Part shown: in pieces, positions 1 through 7,250 of the stretch
Numbering within the stretch: the stretch's first letter is position 1
Layout of the letters: every line of letters starts with the position of its first letter
Program-made: the position numbers and the translations under genes
Assembly: GCA_023433855.1 (NCBI GenBank)
Contig: JAEYTV010000019.1
Span: 1-11,512, forward strand
Origin: Pseudomonadota bacterium
GTDB lineage: Bacteria; Pseudomonadota; Alphaproteobacteria; Rhizobiales; Rhizobiaceae
DNA length: 11,512 nt
Reading direction: 5' to 3'
The notes under the pieces: generated by a model
The model's database searches: none
Told to the model about the DNA's origin: nothing
What the model saw: the letters and a program-made list of their open reading frames with translations, nothing else

Positions 1-1
1 A

Positions 2-493
2 GCCTACTCCGCACAATACGGCGTGCGATCAATATCTGTCATGCCTACCAATCTTTATGGACCGAACGATAATTTCGATCCGCACAACTCGCACGTCATT
101 CCCGCGATGCTGCGAAAGATGCATGAAGCCAAGATCTCGGGTCTTGATCGCGTGATCGTGTGGGGCACTGGGGCGCCACTGCGAGAGTTCCTGCATGTGG
201 ATGATCTCGCCGATGCCTGCTGCTTTCTGATGAAGAGCCACACTCACCTGCCTCTCATCAATATAGGGTCGGGCGACGAAATCACCATCCGCAATCTCGC
301 TTATCTGGTGGCCGACGTCGTTGGTTACCGGGGCCAAATCGTGTTCGATGCCAACAAGCCGGATGGAGCGCCAAGAAAGCTCCTCAACTGCGCCCGCCTC
401 AACAGCATGGGCTGGAGGCCGAAGGTCGATCTTAGGAGCGGGATAGACGATCTTTATTCACGGTGGCGAGGTCTGGTGCAGGTGACTGCCTGA
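2..493 (+). CDS. fcl: GDP-L-fucose synthase, C-terminal part (5' truncated by window edge)
   Basis: The last 163 codons of a short-chain dehydrogenase/reductase-type nucleotide-sugar enzyme are visible. GDP-L-fucose synthase makes GDP-L-fucose from GDP-4-keto-6-deoxymannose by 3,5-epimerisation and NADPH reduction in the cytoplasm. The segment SVMPTNLYGPNDNF, followed by NSHVIPAMLRKMHEAK, is near-diagnostic for this enzyme. Further on come VWGTGAPLREFLHVDDLADA, the INIGSGDEITI strand and a typical C-terminal MGWRPKVDLRSGI. The full protein is usually about 310-320 aa, so the Rossmann nucleotide-binding half and the YxxxK catalytic pair lie left of the window. It ends at a TGA one base before a strong hairpin, so it is probably the last gene of its transcript. 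It implies L-fucose in the polymer made here. Identification is secure; only completeness is unknown. Confidence 0.95.
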   Translation, partial: AYSAQYGVRSISVMPTNLYGPNDNFDPHNSHVIPAMLRKMHEAKISGLDRVIVWGTGAPLREFLHVDDLADACCFLMKSHTHLPLINIGSGDEITIRNLAYLVADVVGYRGQIVFDANKPDGAPRKLLNCARLNSMGWRPKVDLRSGIDDLYSRWRGLVQVTA

Positions 494-494
494 A

Positions 495-513
495 GCGAGC
501 GCTGGGCGCTCGC
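495..513 (+). terminator. GC-rich hairpin just after fcl stop
   Basis: A perfect 8-bp inverted repeat (GCGAGCGC and GCGCTCGC) encloses a 3-nt TGG loop and starts two bases after the fcl TGA. No T-run follows, so it is either a Rho-independent-like terminator lacking its U tract, as is common in high-GC genomes, or an mRNA 3'-end stabiliser. It separates fcl from the beta-helix gene. Confidence 0.5.
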
Positions 514-617
514 AGTGCATGATGGCGGACCGGTACGGGTGCAGAGGCCCGCCGCCGCGCCGGCCCGTAATATGCCGCCCAACCTCGACGCCGGATCCAG
601 TAGGGACTTCACCGAGT

Positions 618-623
618 GAGGAG
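618..623 (+). promoter_or_regulatory. Shine-Dalgarno site choosing the 633 start
   Basis: GAGGAG lies 9 nt upstream of the ATG at 633 and directly abuts the ATG at 624. The spacing supports initiation at 633, which also places a signal peptide at the very N terminus. The in-frame ATG at 519 would add 38 proline- and arginine-rich residues before the signal peptide and has no such site. Confidence 0.65.
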
Positions 624-632
624 ATGGGGGGC

Positions 633-3050
633 ATGAAAATACCGACTGTTGTGATTGTGCTGTTCTCAGCTGGGACCTTGCTGCTCCCTGTCCTGCGTAG
701 CGACATTCAGACCAGGGCGAGCGAGGCCGAACGGGCGCCGGGCGTGGCCGTGCCATACGCCGATTTTTCGGTTCCCGTTCCTGAACCGCCTCTGCCGCTC
801 GATATTGAGCCGTTCGATCCTCCTTTTTATCAGGTCAGCGAGAACGCACCGGCTATTGCAGAGATTTCCAGGAGCGCGGGCCCGGACGAGGTCGTGTCTA
901 TGACCGGAGTTGCACTCGACGGTGGGACCACCTTCAAGATATTCTCGCATGCCCCGGGGGTGAGGAAGGGTGAGATCACCTCTGTCACGCCCTTGACTGC
1001 CGATGGCACGGCGGCAACCCTCCTGTTGCCGGCCACGCTGCCTTCATGGTCCATGTATCTGCTCTGGCCGGAGCAGGGTGGTTTTCAGGGGAGAGCGTAC
1101 CCGATCAACAGGACGGAAGCCTGGTGGATTGGTCCAGAAAAGGGCGTACCCGGCTCGACAGTCTCCATCTACGGCCGAAATCTTGCGCATTCCAATGGCA
1201 GAAGTCGATCACATGTCTACATCCAGCCGAGAGGACAAGCAGGTTGGTATCTGGATCTCCGCTCGGTCAACCCCTTCAGGGTAGAGTTCGCGGTCCCCGA
1301 CCTGCCTCCTGCCGCCTACGAGGTATGGATCCACAACGGTCATGGCGGTCGCCTCGGATGGAGCGGGCCTCTCACACTGGAGGTCGACCGGCACTCTGCG
1401 TGGGCCGGACAGGATCAGAATATCGTCAATGTCAGACGCTTCGGTGCGGTCGGCAACGGCCGTGACGACGATACGGCCGCAATCGAAAGGGCACTCGAGG
1501 CGGCCGGCAGCTCGGGGCCGTCGACGATCTATTTCCCGAAAGGGGACTATCGGGTATCTGCCACCCTCCATTCGCCGGGCGAAATCACGTGGCGAGGCGA
1601 CGGGATCGAGAAAACGCGGATCCAGCTTGTACGTGTCCTGAACGAAAGCTTAATTATCAGTCAGAGAGACAACGTTCGCTTTCAGAACCTGACGCTAAGG
1701 GGTAACGGCAAGACGGGTGGCCAGCCGATGGTCAGCCTTTCATCTGCGAAAGACATCCGCCTTGACGCGGTCAGGCTGGATGCATGGGGCGCGCCGGCGC
1801 TCGATGCGCAGGACGTTCACGGATTGTCGGTGGACAGCTCGGAGCTGATCGAGAACGGTTCCTTCTACGGCACCAGCCGCCAGGTCTTTTTCCGCCGCAA
1901 CACATTCCGGATGACAGGTTACGGGGAATCTGTCGTGTCGCTGTGGGGCGGCCGGGACTTCTCGATGATCGAGAATGAACTGGTCAACGCAGACGAACGA
2001 CGCGACGATGGTCATGGCATCGGTCGTTTTTTCGTGGGGCAAGCCCATTACGGAAGCCTGCGGAACCTCTACTGGGAACAGAATGTGTCACGCAACGCCG
2101 CGCCGCACGACTGCGAAACGGTCGACTGCAACAAGGGAGAGCAGATCTGTTTTGAGATCGTCGGGAGCCGCTTGATCGATGGCTTCGTCAGCGCGTCGGC
2201 CAACACCGTAAACTTCCGCATGCTGGACCCGGGAAAAGCGCTTCCGAGCGGACGTGACCTGGTGATAGTGGGAGGACGAGGGGCGGGCCAGCACCGCCAC
2301 ATTGTCTCGACCAGCGGCAACAGCCTCGTTCTGGAACGTCCATGGAACGTCATTCCGGACAAGACAAGCCGTTTCGCGCTTGCGGCCACTGCGTCGAGAG
2401 CAGCGATCTATGACAACACCTTCCAGGGACGCGACAGCTATAGCCGGCACGATTCCGATTCCACGGCTGTGCTCCTCTACGGCAACGTGTACGATGTCGT
2501 GGTGGACAGCAACCATATCTCGCGCATGAGACACGGAATGATGACAGTCGCGCTCGACTCCACGCGTGGTCTCAGCCCCTACTTTCTGCAGTATTCCAAC
2601 AACCGCGTTCGTGAGAGCAACAGCGGCCTCTACGTGGGAACGACATTCGCGGATTCAGGAGTTCCGGGAATCTGGGGCGGTCTCGGCAATGTCTATCGCG
2701 GGAATCTATTCGAAGACATTGCTTATATCGGCGTTGAGTACGAAAGCTGGGATCACCGCGGCGCGGACTACAATGCTACGGTTTTCGACCGAAACCGTTT
2801 CGATGGCGTGAGTTACGGTTTCGTCGACGCCTACAAGCTGATGTGGACCCATGACGGGCGGTTCAAAGCCGGGCCACAGTCCAGCAGGTCCAGGCGACTG
2901 AATACTGTCCTCCATAAGAACGAATTCGTGCGAGGGGGCGGCAGCTTGATAGGAACTATGGGATTTCTAACGATGCATCCAGACAATACATGGCTGAACG
3001 TCGGCTCGACATGGAGTGGTTTTGCGACCGGCAACGTCGGTCCGCAATGA
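633..3050 (+). CDS. Secreted right-handed parallel beta-helix protein (pectate-lyase-3-like)
   Basis: An 805-aa exported protein. Residues 1 to about 25 form a signal peptide or membrane anchor (MKIPTVVIVLFSAGTLLLPV). A proline-rich linker (about 45-65) and an N-terminal beta domain follow. Residues about 163-251 (WWIGPEKGVPGSTVSIYGRNL ... AAYEVWIHNGHGG) look like an IPT/TIG-type immunoglobulin fold. From about 265 comes the signature of the pectate-lyase-3/GH28-like superfamily: VRRFGAVGNGRDDDTAAIERAL, then STIYFPKGDYRV. Repeating beta-helix coils fill the rest, with an inserted small beta module near 540-585 (GAGQHRHIV ... LVLERPWNVIPDKTSRF). Three or four Cys cluster at 494-506. The start at 633 is chosen from the SD and signal peptide. 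The gene sits between a GDP-fucose gene and export genes, so it likely acts on or binds the EPS outside the inner membrane as a lyase, hydrolase or epimerase. The exact activity cannot be read from sequence. Fold is confident, function is not. Confidence 0.85.
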   Translation: MKIPTVVIVLFSAGTLLLPVLRSDIQTRASEAERAPGVAVPYADFSVPVPEPPLPLDIEPFDPPFYQVSENAPAIAEISRSAGPDEVVSMTGVALDGGTTFKIFSHAPGVRKGEITSVTPLTADGTAATLLLPATLPSWSMYLLWPEQGGFQGRAYPINRTEAWWIGPEKGVPGSTVSIYGRNLAHSNGRSRSHVYIQPRGQAGWYLDLRSVNPFRVEFAVPDLPPAAYEVWIHNGHGGRLGWSGPLTLEVDRHSAWAGQDQNIVNVRRFGAVGNGRDDDTAAIERALEAAGSSGPSTIYFPKGDYRVSATLHSPGEITWRGDGIEKTRIQLVRVLNESLIISQRDNVRFQNLTLRGNGKTGGQPMVSLSSAKDIRLDAVRLDAWGAPALDAQDVHGLSVDSSELIENGSFYGTSRQVFFRRNTFRMTGYGESVVSLWGGRDFSMIENELVNADERRDDGHGIGRFFVGQAHYGSLRNLYWEQNVSRNAAPHDCETVDCNKGEQICFEIVGSRLIDGFVSASANTVNFRMLDPGKALPSGRDLVIVGGRGAGQHRHIVSTSGNSLVLERPWNVIPDKTSRFALAATASRAAIYDNTFQGRDSYSRHDSDSTAVLLYGNVYDVVVDSNHISRMRHGMMTVALDSTRGLSPYFLQYSNNRVRESNSGLYVGTTFADSGVPGIWGGLGNVYRGNLFEDIAYIGVEYESWDHRGADYNATVFDRNRFDGVSYGFVDAYKLMWTHDGRFKAGPQSSRSRRLNTVLHKNEFVRGGGSLIGTMGFLTMHPDNTWLNVGSTWSGFATGNVGPQ

Positions 3051-3235
3051 TCATCTTCCTGGCGGGATCGGCAAAGGAGGATCCATCGGCAGGCGGGAGC
3101 CATATCCTCGGCGAGAGCAATCTTCAGGGGGATGCCTTGTACACGAAGGGACCGGACGGATCGTTCGTGACATTTGATCGATTTGTCACGGGCGATCCGC
3201 GGTCCCATCGAAGGGGCGATCCGACCGATCCCTGA
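3047..3235 (+). CDS. Possible small hypothetical protein coupled to the beta-helix gene
   Basis: A 62-codon frame whose ATG overlaps the stop of the beta-helix gene in an ATGA arrangement (4 bp), the usual geometry for translational coupling. The product begins MIIFLAGSAKEDPSAGG and ends rich in Gly, Asp, Arg and Pro (TGDPRSHRRGDPTDP). Third codon positions are moderately G/C-rich (roughly two thirds). No known domain is recognised. A near-palindrome (3166-3190) and a 10-bp direct repeat (GGGCGATCCG at 3190 and 3214) lie inside it, which also fits a non-coding explanation. The frame is short enough to occur by chance, so this is a tentative call. Confidence 0.28.
   Translation: MIIFLAGSAKEDPSAGGSHILGESNLQGDALYTKGPDGSFVTFDRFVTGDPRSHRRGDPTDP
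3166..3190. repeat. 25-bp interrupted palindrome
   Basis: CGTGACA and TGTCACG are perfect 7-bp inverted arms separated by 11 nt (TTTGATCGATT). The geometry would suit a dimeric DNA-binding protein or a weak hairpin. It lies in the convergent spacer, inside the tentative 62-codon frame, and no promoter is obvious next to it. Confidence 0.4.
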
Positions 3236-3376
3236 ACGACGGCCGCTTCAGATGCGGTCGATGTTTTGCCTGTGGCCATACGAAGTCCGGCCCGGCATAT
3301 GGCACGCGACAGCGACTGTAATATGCTGCGCCCGCGGAGGGAGTGCTAACCTCTGTCTTCTGACCAGCTGTCGAGG

Positions 3377-3397
3377 CCCGCTCCCGAAGGAGGCGGG
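3377..3397. terminator. Terminator-like hairpin in the convergent spacer
   Basis: CCCGCTCC pairs with GGAGGCGGG across a CGAA tetraloop: 8 base pairs with a single bulged G at 3392. It lies 5 bp beyond the stop of the small - strand gene (3403) and downstream of the + strand transcript. It could therefore end transcription from both sides. No T-tract follows on either strand. Confidence 0.4.
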
Positions 3398-3402
3398 TCG
3401 AC

Positions 3403-3636
3403 TCAAGCCGCGTCTGGATTGTGGCGGCGCCAGGCCTGGATGTCATTGCGGGTGATCCAGATGCGTCCATCGAACGCGAATTTGCGAGTGGCCGCCTTCT
3501 CGGTGACGATGTCGGCAAACACCTCGACGTAACGAGCGGGCCTGTTGCCTGTTGCGTTGTGGGCGGGAGAGTACTGGATGTCCGTTATGGCTTCGTGCGT
3601 CACCTGTACGGGCTGCACGCCCTGAGGGCCTGACAT
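3403..3636 (-). CDS. Small conserved-looking hypothetical protein (77 aa)
   Basis: A - strand frame beginning MSGPQGVQPVQVTHEA, running through an acidic/aliphatic middle (YVEVFADIVTEKAATRKFAF) and ending DGRIWITRNDIQAWRRHNPDAA. Codon use is strongly biased to C or G at third positions, like the clear genes nearby, which supports real coding. The composition suggests a small soluble basic protein with a strand-rich core and a C-terminal helix. There is no signal peptide or membrane segment, and I recognise no family. ATG at 3636 is chosen; in-frame alternatives are ATG at 3663 and TTG at 3666, and none has a convincing Shine-Dalgarno site. It lies 156 bp downstream of exoF in the same direction and is followed by the hairpin at 3377-3397, so it may be the distal gene of that transcript. 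Function unknown. Confidence 0.45.
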   Translation of the reverse strand: MSGPQGVQPVQVTHEAITDIQYSPAHNATGNRPARYVEVFADIVTEKAATRKFAFDGRIWITRNDIQAWRRHNPDAA

Positions 3637-3792
3637 GATGATGACTACATCACGCCTGACCATCAATTACTTGACCGGAACGAGAGCAGCCTGCATGAGC
3701 GCCTACGTCAATCCCCGAGTCGACTACCTTGTTCTCAGTCGCCAGACCTGCGGCGAACTGGCTGTCATCCCATGCCAAGTGCGCGGCAGTGG

Positions 3793-5052
3793 CTAGTTTA
3801 CAGTCGCGGCAGCGCTGGTATTCGTCGGCGTGGCGCCAGATGCCACGAGGCTTACCCGAACCACGTCACCGGCCCGAACCTGCGTCTGTTCCTCGACGGC
3901 CATCTCCTGATAACCGCCTTCAACACGGCGCACGACGGAGAACTTCGTCTGGATCAGCTTCTCCAGGCTCGTTACCCGTCGAGCCGTCGCACCCACTTCC
4001 GCCATGGTCTGGAGACTGAAAGACATCTTTTTCCGCAGCCGTACCATTTCCAGCTCGATCTCACGCAGTTCCGTCGCCGCGTCGCTGTGGCGCTTATTCT
4101 CGATCTCCAGAATGCGTCGTTCGACCTCATTCTTGTTCTGCTGTGCCCGTGCAAGGAAGGATGTGGATTCGAGCAGTTGCTGGTTCATTGCGAGAAGCTC
4201 TCGCTTGCGCTCCCGAAGCGCGGCCTGAGAAGCGGCTCCACGCTCCACCAGTTCCTCCGAGGCGTTCACGTCAAGCCCCAGCAGCCGGAACTGCTCGGTC
4301 CGCAAGGCGTTTCCTTTTTCCAGCGTTTCTATCTCATGGATGAAGTTCTGCCGCTGGACTTCCAGGTTCGTCTTTTCATCCTGCAAGACCGACAGACGAA
4401 GCCGATACAGGTTCTTCTCGGCGTTGACGATCTTGTCGACGGCTGTGGTATCCCGAATAAGCCCTAGGTCGCCGCTCTTGTAGTCGAAAGCCTCGTTGTT
4501 CAACTCGGCCTGCAGCCGAACGCGTCTGATATCCTGCGACAGAAGCTGCAGGGACATGTCTTCATACTCCTGCTGTGCGGAGATGAGCTGGAGGCCCGAG
4601 ATATCAGCACGGGCCGTCGGCTCCCGCAGGCCGCCTCCCAGCGCAAAGAGCTCAAGCACGATCATGCCCGGGCGGTATTCGTATCTTCCCGGTTTTTGCA
4701 CATCGCCCACAATGAAGATCGGTGCATATTCCTTTACCGCTACCGAGACGGAGCGATTGGCCACGTGCTTGGAGAGATCACGGCTTATCTGTAGGCCGAT
4801 CTCGTCCACCGTTTTGTCTGCAACGCCGACGTTGCCGAGAAGAGGATAACCGATTGTCCCTTCGACGCTGACAGGGAACAGACCGGTCAATCCCGTATCG
4901 CCATAGACGGTGATCATCAGCACGTCCCCAATGGCAACCTTGTAGGCAGAGACCTCAAGTGCGGACGCTGGTGATTGAAAAGCAAGTTCCAAGATCATCA
5001 GGGCGCCCATCGCTCTGAACAGGATAGCCCGGGCAAGAGACGTGACGCGCAT
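3793..5052 (-). CDS. exoF: ExoF-type polysaccharide export protein (OPX/OMA family)
   Basis: A 419-aa periplasmic/outer-membrane polysaccharide export protein. Residues 1 to about 31 are a signal peptide ending SPASA. Residues about 33-108 form the polysaccharide-export domain (YKVAIGDVLMITVYGD ... GTIGYPLLGNVGV). Residues 111-160 form an SLBB-type soluble ligand-binding fold (IFIVGDVQKPGRYEYRPGM). A long coiled coil spans about 160-345, and a second beta-grasp-like segment with VRAGDVVRVSL sits near 392-402. Length and architecture match rhizobial ExoF rather than enterobacterial Wza: there is no cysteine anywhere, so no lipobox, and the coiled coil replaces the outer-membrane helix region. 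The ATG at 5052 is preceded by GAGGTGA that overlaps the exoP stop; the two genes are 3 bp apart and probably co-translated. It is expected to work with ExoP to move the polymer across the periplasm and outer membrane. Confidence 0.88.
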   Translation of the reverse strand: MRVTSLARAILFRAMGALMILELAFQSPASALEVSAYKVAIGDVLMITVYGDTGLTGLFPVSVEGTIGYPLLGNVGVADKTVDEIGLQISRDLSKHVANRSVSVAVKEYAPIFIVGDVQKPGRYEYRPGMIVLELFALGGGLREPTARADISGLQLISAQQEYEDMSLQLLSQDIRRVRLQAELNNEAFDYKSGDLGLIRDTTAVDKIVNAEKNLYRLRLSVLQDEKTNLEVQRQNFIHEIETLEKGNALRTEQFRLLGLDVNASEELVERGAASQAALRERKRELLAMNQQLLESTSFLARAQQNKNEVERRILEIENKRHSDAATELREIELEMVRLRKKMSFSLQTMAEVGATARRVTSLEKLIQTKFSVVRRVEGGYQEMAVEEQTQVRAGDVVRVSLVASGATPTNTSAAATVN

Positions 5053-5055
5053 GGT

Positions 5056-7209
5056 TCACCTCGCAAGGTCGGCAACGGCGGCAGGCCGCGATCTGGTTTC
5101 CGGCCTGGCCGGCCGGCTCTTCCCGGCTCCAAACACGCGCAGCAGCCTCGATCGATGCCGCTTCTGCCGACGAACGCCGTTCAGAACGATGCCTGTAATG
5201 TGCCTGCCGGCCATGCGAAGCTTGGTGACGGCGTTCTGGATGGCGGCTGCGTTGGCCATCTCCGGCCGGACCACAAGAGTGATCGTGTCGCAGAGGCTGG
5301 CAATTCGCAGGAGATCGAGATCGTACGAGACGGACGGCGCATCGATGAGAACCAGTTCGTACCGCTGCGTCAGTTCACATACGAACGCAGCGAAGCGCTT
5401 GTTTCCCAGAGTGAAGTTGGGAGGTGAAGTGGCCTCATGTGCGACGACGACATCCACGGACGAGCTTCGGTCGCGCTGGATGACCTCATCAAAAGAGATT
5501 TCGCCGGCCACCGCGCGGGCGAGGTGTGGCGCGCTACGAACGTCGAATTCAAGGTTCAGGCCCGGATTTCGCAGGTTGGCGTCAACGACAACCACCTTGA
5601 CCCCGCTCAAAGCCAACGAACGTGCCAGGTTGGCAATCACAAACGTCTTTCCTTCGCCATCCGTCGAGGACGTGAACGCGATGACCCGGGCTTTGTCCTC
5701 GGCAAGCTGGAGATATGTCTGGAGATCTGCGAACGCGCCATAGAAGTCCGCCGCACCGCCGCTGAACATCCCCGGGCCTTTGCGAAACTCTCCAACCGGA
5801 ATTCGCGGTATGCTGCCGATCACAGCCAGACCGGTCTTTTGCTGGAGGGCGGATATGGATCCCCCCGACCTGTCCGTCCAATGAAGTATCAACGCCGCGC
5901 CCAGTCCGGTACCGCAGCCGAGAAGCAGTCCCAGAAGCGCCCAAAGGTTCTTGTCCGGGCTTGTCGGTTTGGTGCTCGGCATCGCTCGCGAGATGATCCT
6001 TGCCTCGGCAGTTGCGATGCCGTCCTGCTCGATCGTCTGTTTGTATCGGGCGAGGTAGGTTTCGTAAATCGATCGGTTCGCCGCGGCTTCCCGGTCAAGC
6101 TGAGCGGACTGGACAACGGCCATGTTGGTCATGGATATCGCCCGCTGCACCGCCTTGAGGTTTGCCTCGACCTCCCGCTGCTGCTTCTCGTTTACTTCGA
6201 TCTCGTTGCGCAGGCTGGCAACCACCTGCGAGACCTCCTGGCCGATCTGACGTTTAAGGGACGCGAGCTGCGAGGAGAGTTGTGGTAGTTGTGGATTCAT
6301 GCTGGCGCCACTTTCATCGATCTCCGCAAGCGCGCGGATTACCCGGGCTTGTTCGGCGCGGAGGAGCTGGATGGCCGGAGAAGAGAGCACTTCGGTGAGC
6401 CCCAAGCCGTCGCCGCTCCGCTGGACATCGATAGCCGTTGCAAGCCTCGCCTTTGCACCGGCCAGCCTGGCCTGAAGAGCGGTCAGTTCGGTGTTCAGCC
6501 CTGAGAGCCGCTGCGCCTGCAGGGGAGTGCCCCCCGTATCGATGAGCCCCGATTTTTCCCGGAACTCCGTCGCCTGCCGTTCCGACTCCTCGAGTTTCGT
6601 ACGAAGGCTGCCAAGGCGTTCGCCGATCCACTCCGCAACGCGGCGCGTTGCTGTCGTCTGAAGGTCTATCTGATAGTCGATATAAGCCTCACCGAACGCG
6701 TTGGCGACTTTTGCGGCATGGACTGGATCGCCTGCGCGGTAGGTGATGTAGATAGTATAGGATCGGCCATCGTTGGTGACGCGGACGTTATCCATCAGCT
6801 CGTCGATCATCTTCGACCTTTGGGCACTTGCATAAGCCATACCCGGACCGTCCGACGAACGGCTGTTTTTTGCCTGCGGGCCGTGAATCGGGGCGGCTTG
6901 CTGAAGGATTGCCAAAACCCGTTCCGCCATGACGCGGGACTGAATGATATCCAGCTCGGTGCGTAGAACCGGGCTTTCCTGCGGCAGGGGCGACACCACG
7001 GATTCGGTTGGAAGCACCTGAAGCTTCCGGACATCGAGTGCCAAGATGGCTTCGGCGGTGTAGCGTGTCGGGCTCCTTGCATATCCCACCGCGGCGAGGG
7101 CGAAACTTGCAACCACACACAGGCAGATGGCCTTCTTGCGCTCCCTTATGATCGAAACAAGACGGGGAACGCCCTCCTGTTCGCCAGGAGGTGACGAGGA
7201 ATGGATCAT
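5056..7209 (-). CDS. exoP: ExoP-type polysaccharide co-polymerase / BY-kinase-like protein
   Basis: A 717-aa inner-membrane chain-length regulator fused to a cytoplasmic ATPase of the bacterial tyrosine kinase (Wzc/ExoP) type. TM1 is about 28-45. A periplasmic Wzz domain and a coiled-coil region run from about 50 to 415, with the proline-rich PSTKPTSPDKNL just before TM2 (about 422-443). The kinase-like domain has Walker A SSTDGEGKT (Lys521) and Walker B ELVLIDAP (Asp623). Walker A' reads VVVVDANLRNPG: the second Asp of the usual DxD is Asn545. The last 88 residues contain no tyrosine and are rich in arginine, so the usual C-terminal Tyr cluster is missing. The ATG at 7209 has AGGA about 7 nt upstream. 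The gene follows the LuxR-type gene by 41 bp and precedes exoF by 3 bp. Role in EPS chain length and export is well supported; tyrosine autophosphorylation is doubtful. Confidence 0.9.
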   Translation of the reverse strand: MIHSSSPPGEQEGVPRLVSIIRERKKAICLCVVASFALAAVGYARSPTRYTAEAILALDVRKLQVLPTESVVSPLPQESPVLRTELDIIQSRVMAERVLAILQQAAPIHGPQAKNSRSSDGPGMAYASAQRSKMIDELMDNVRVTNDGRSYTIYITYRAGDPVHAAKVANAFGEAYIDYQIDLQTTATRRVAEWIGERLGSLRTKLEESERQATEFREKSGLIDTGGTPLQAQRLSGLNTELTALQARLAGAKARLATAIDVQRSGDGLGLTEVLSSPAIQLLRAEQARVIRALAEIDESGASMNPQLPQLSSQLASLKRQIGQEVSQVVASLRNEIEVNEKQQREVEANLKAVQRAISMTNMAVVQSAQLDREAAANRSIYETYLARYKQTIEQDGIATAEARIISRAMPSTKPTSPDKNLWALLGLLLGCGTGLGAALILHWTDRSGGSISALQQKTGLAVIGSIPRIPVGEFRKGPGMFSGGAADFYGAFADLQTYLQLAEDKARVIAFTSSTDGEGKTFVIANLARSLALSGVKVVVVDANLRNPGLNLEFDVRSAPHLARAVAGEISFDEVIQRDRSSSVDVVVAHEATSPPNFTLGNKRFAAFVCELTQRYELVLIDAPSVSYDLDLLRIASLCDTITLVVRPEMANAAAIQNAVTKLRMAGRHITGIVLNGVRRQKRHRSRLLRVFGAGKSRPARPETRSRPAAVADLAR

Positions 7210-7250
7210 TGCGATTCCTGCTTTAGCTGTATGTTGACGTTTGTGAGCGC

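Larger units (their letters stand above)
3051..3792. other. Convergent spacer between the beta-helix gene and exoF
   Basis: About 740 bp separate the + strand beta-helix gene from the 3' end of the - strand exoF. The spacer holds a tentative 62-codon frame, a palindrome, a terminator-like hairpin and a better-supported 77-aa - strand gene. Between 3236 and 3376, and between 3637 and 3792, I see only very short frames and no clear family signature. No transposase remnant or RNA gene is recognisable, though the low feature density would suit old rearrangement debris. Confidence 0.6.

Noticed and set aside
519..632. 38-residue N-terminal extension of the beta-helix protein
   Set aside because: It would bury the signal peptide behind a Pro/Arg-rich segment and lacks a ribosome binding site; the 633 start has both features right.
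567..3329. GTAATATGC(C/T)GC occurring at 567-578 and again at 3318-3329, flanking the beta-helix gene
   Set aside because: An 11-of-12 match at only two sites, with no matching flanks, target duplication or open frame between them other than the gene; most likely chance.
3695..3796. 33-codon + strand frame ending against the exoF stop
   Set aside because: Too short, no Shine-Dalgarno site, no recognisable product and convergent with exoF.
3650..3880. Same-strand frame out of phase with the end of exoF that runs about 140 bp past its stop
   Set aside because: About 67 open codons reading WRHADEYQRCRDCK and onward look protein-like, but there is no start codon and no family match; chance openness is the simpler view.
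3772..4467. Long + strand open frame (231 codons) antisense to exoF
   Set aside because: It mirrors the exoF codons on the opposite strand. The - strand protein has clear export and SLBB motifs, while this product has none.
5437..6288. Long + strand open frame (283 codons) antisense to exoP
   Set aside because: It is produced by the GC-biased codons of exoP, which has Walker motifs and membrane segments; the antisense product has no recognisable domain.
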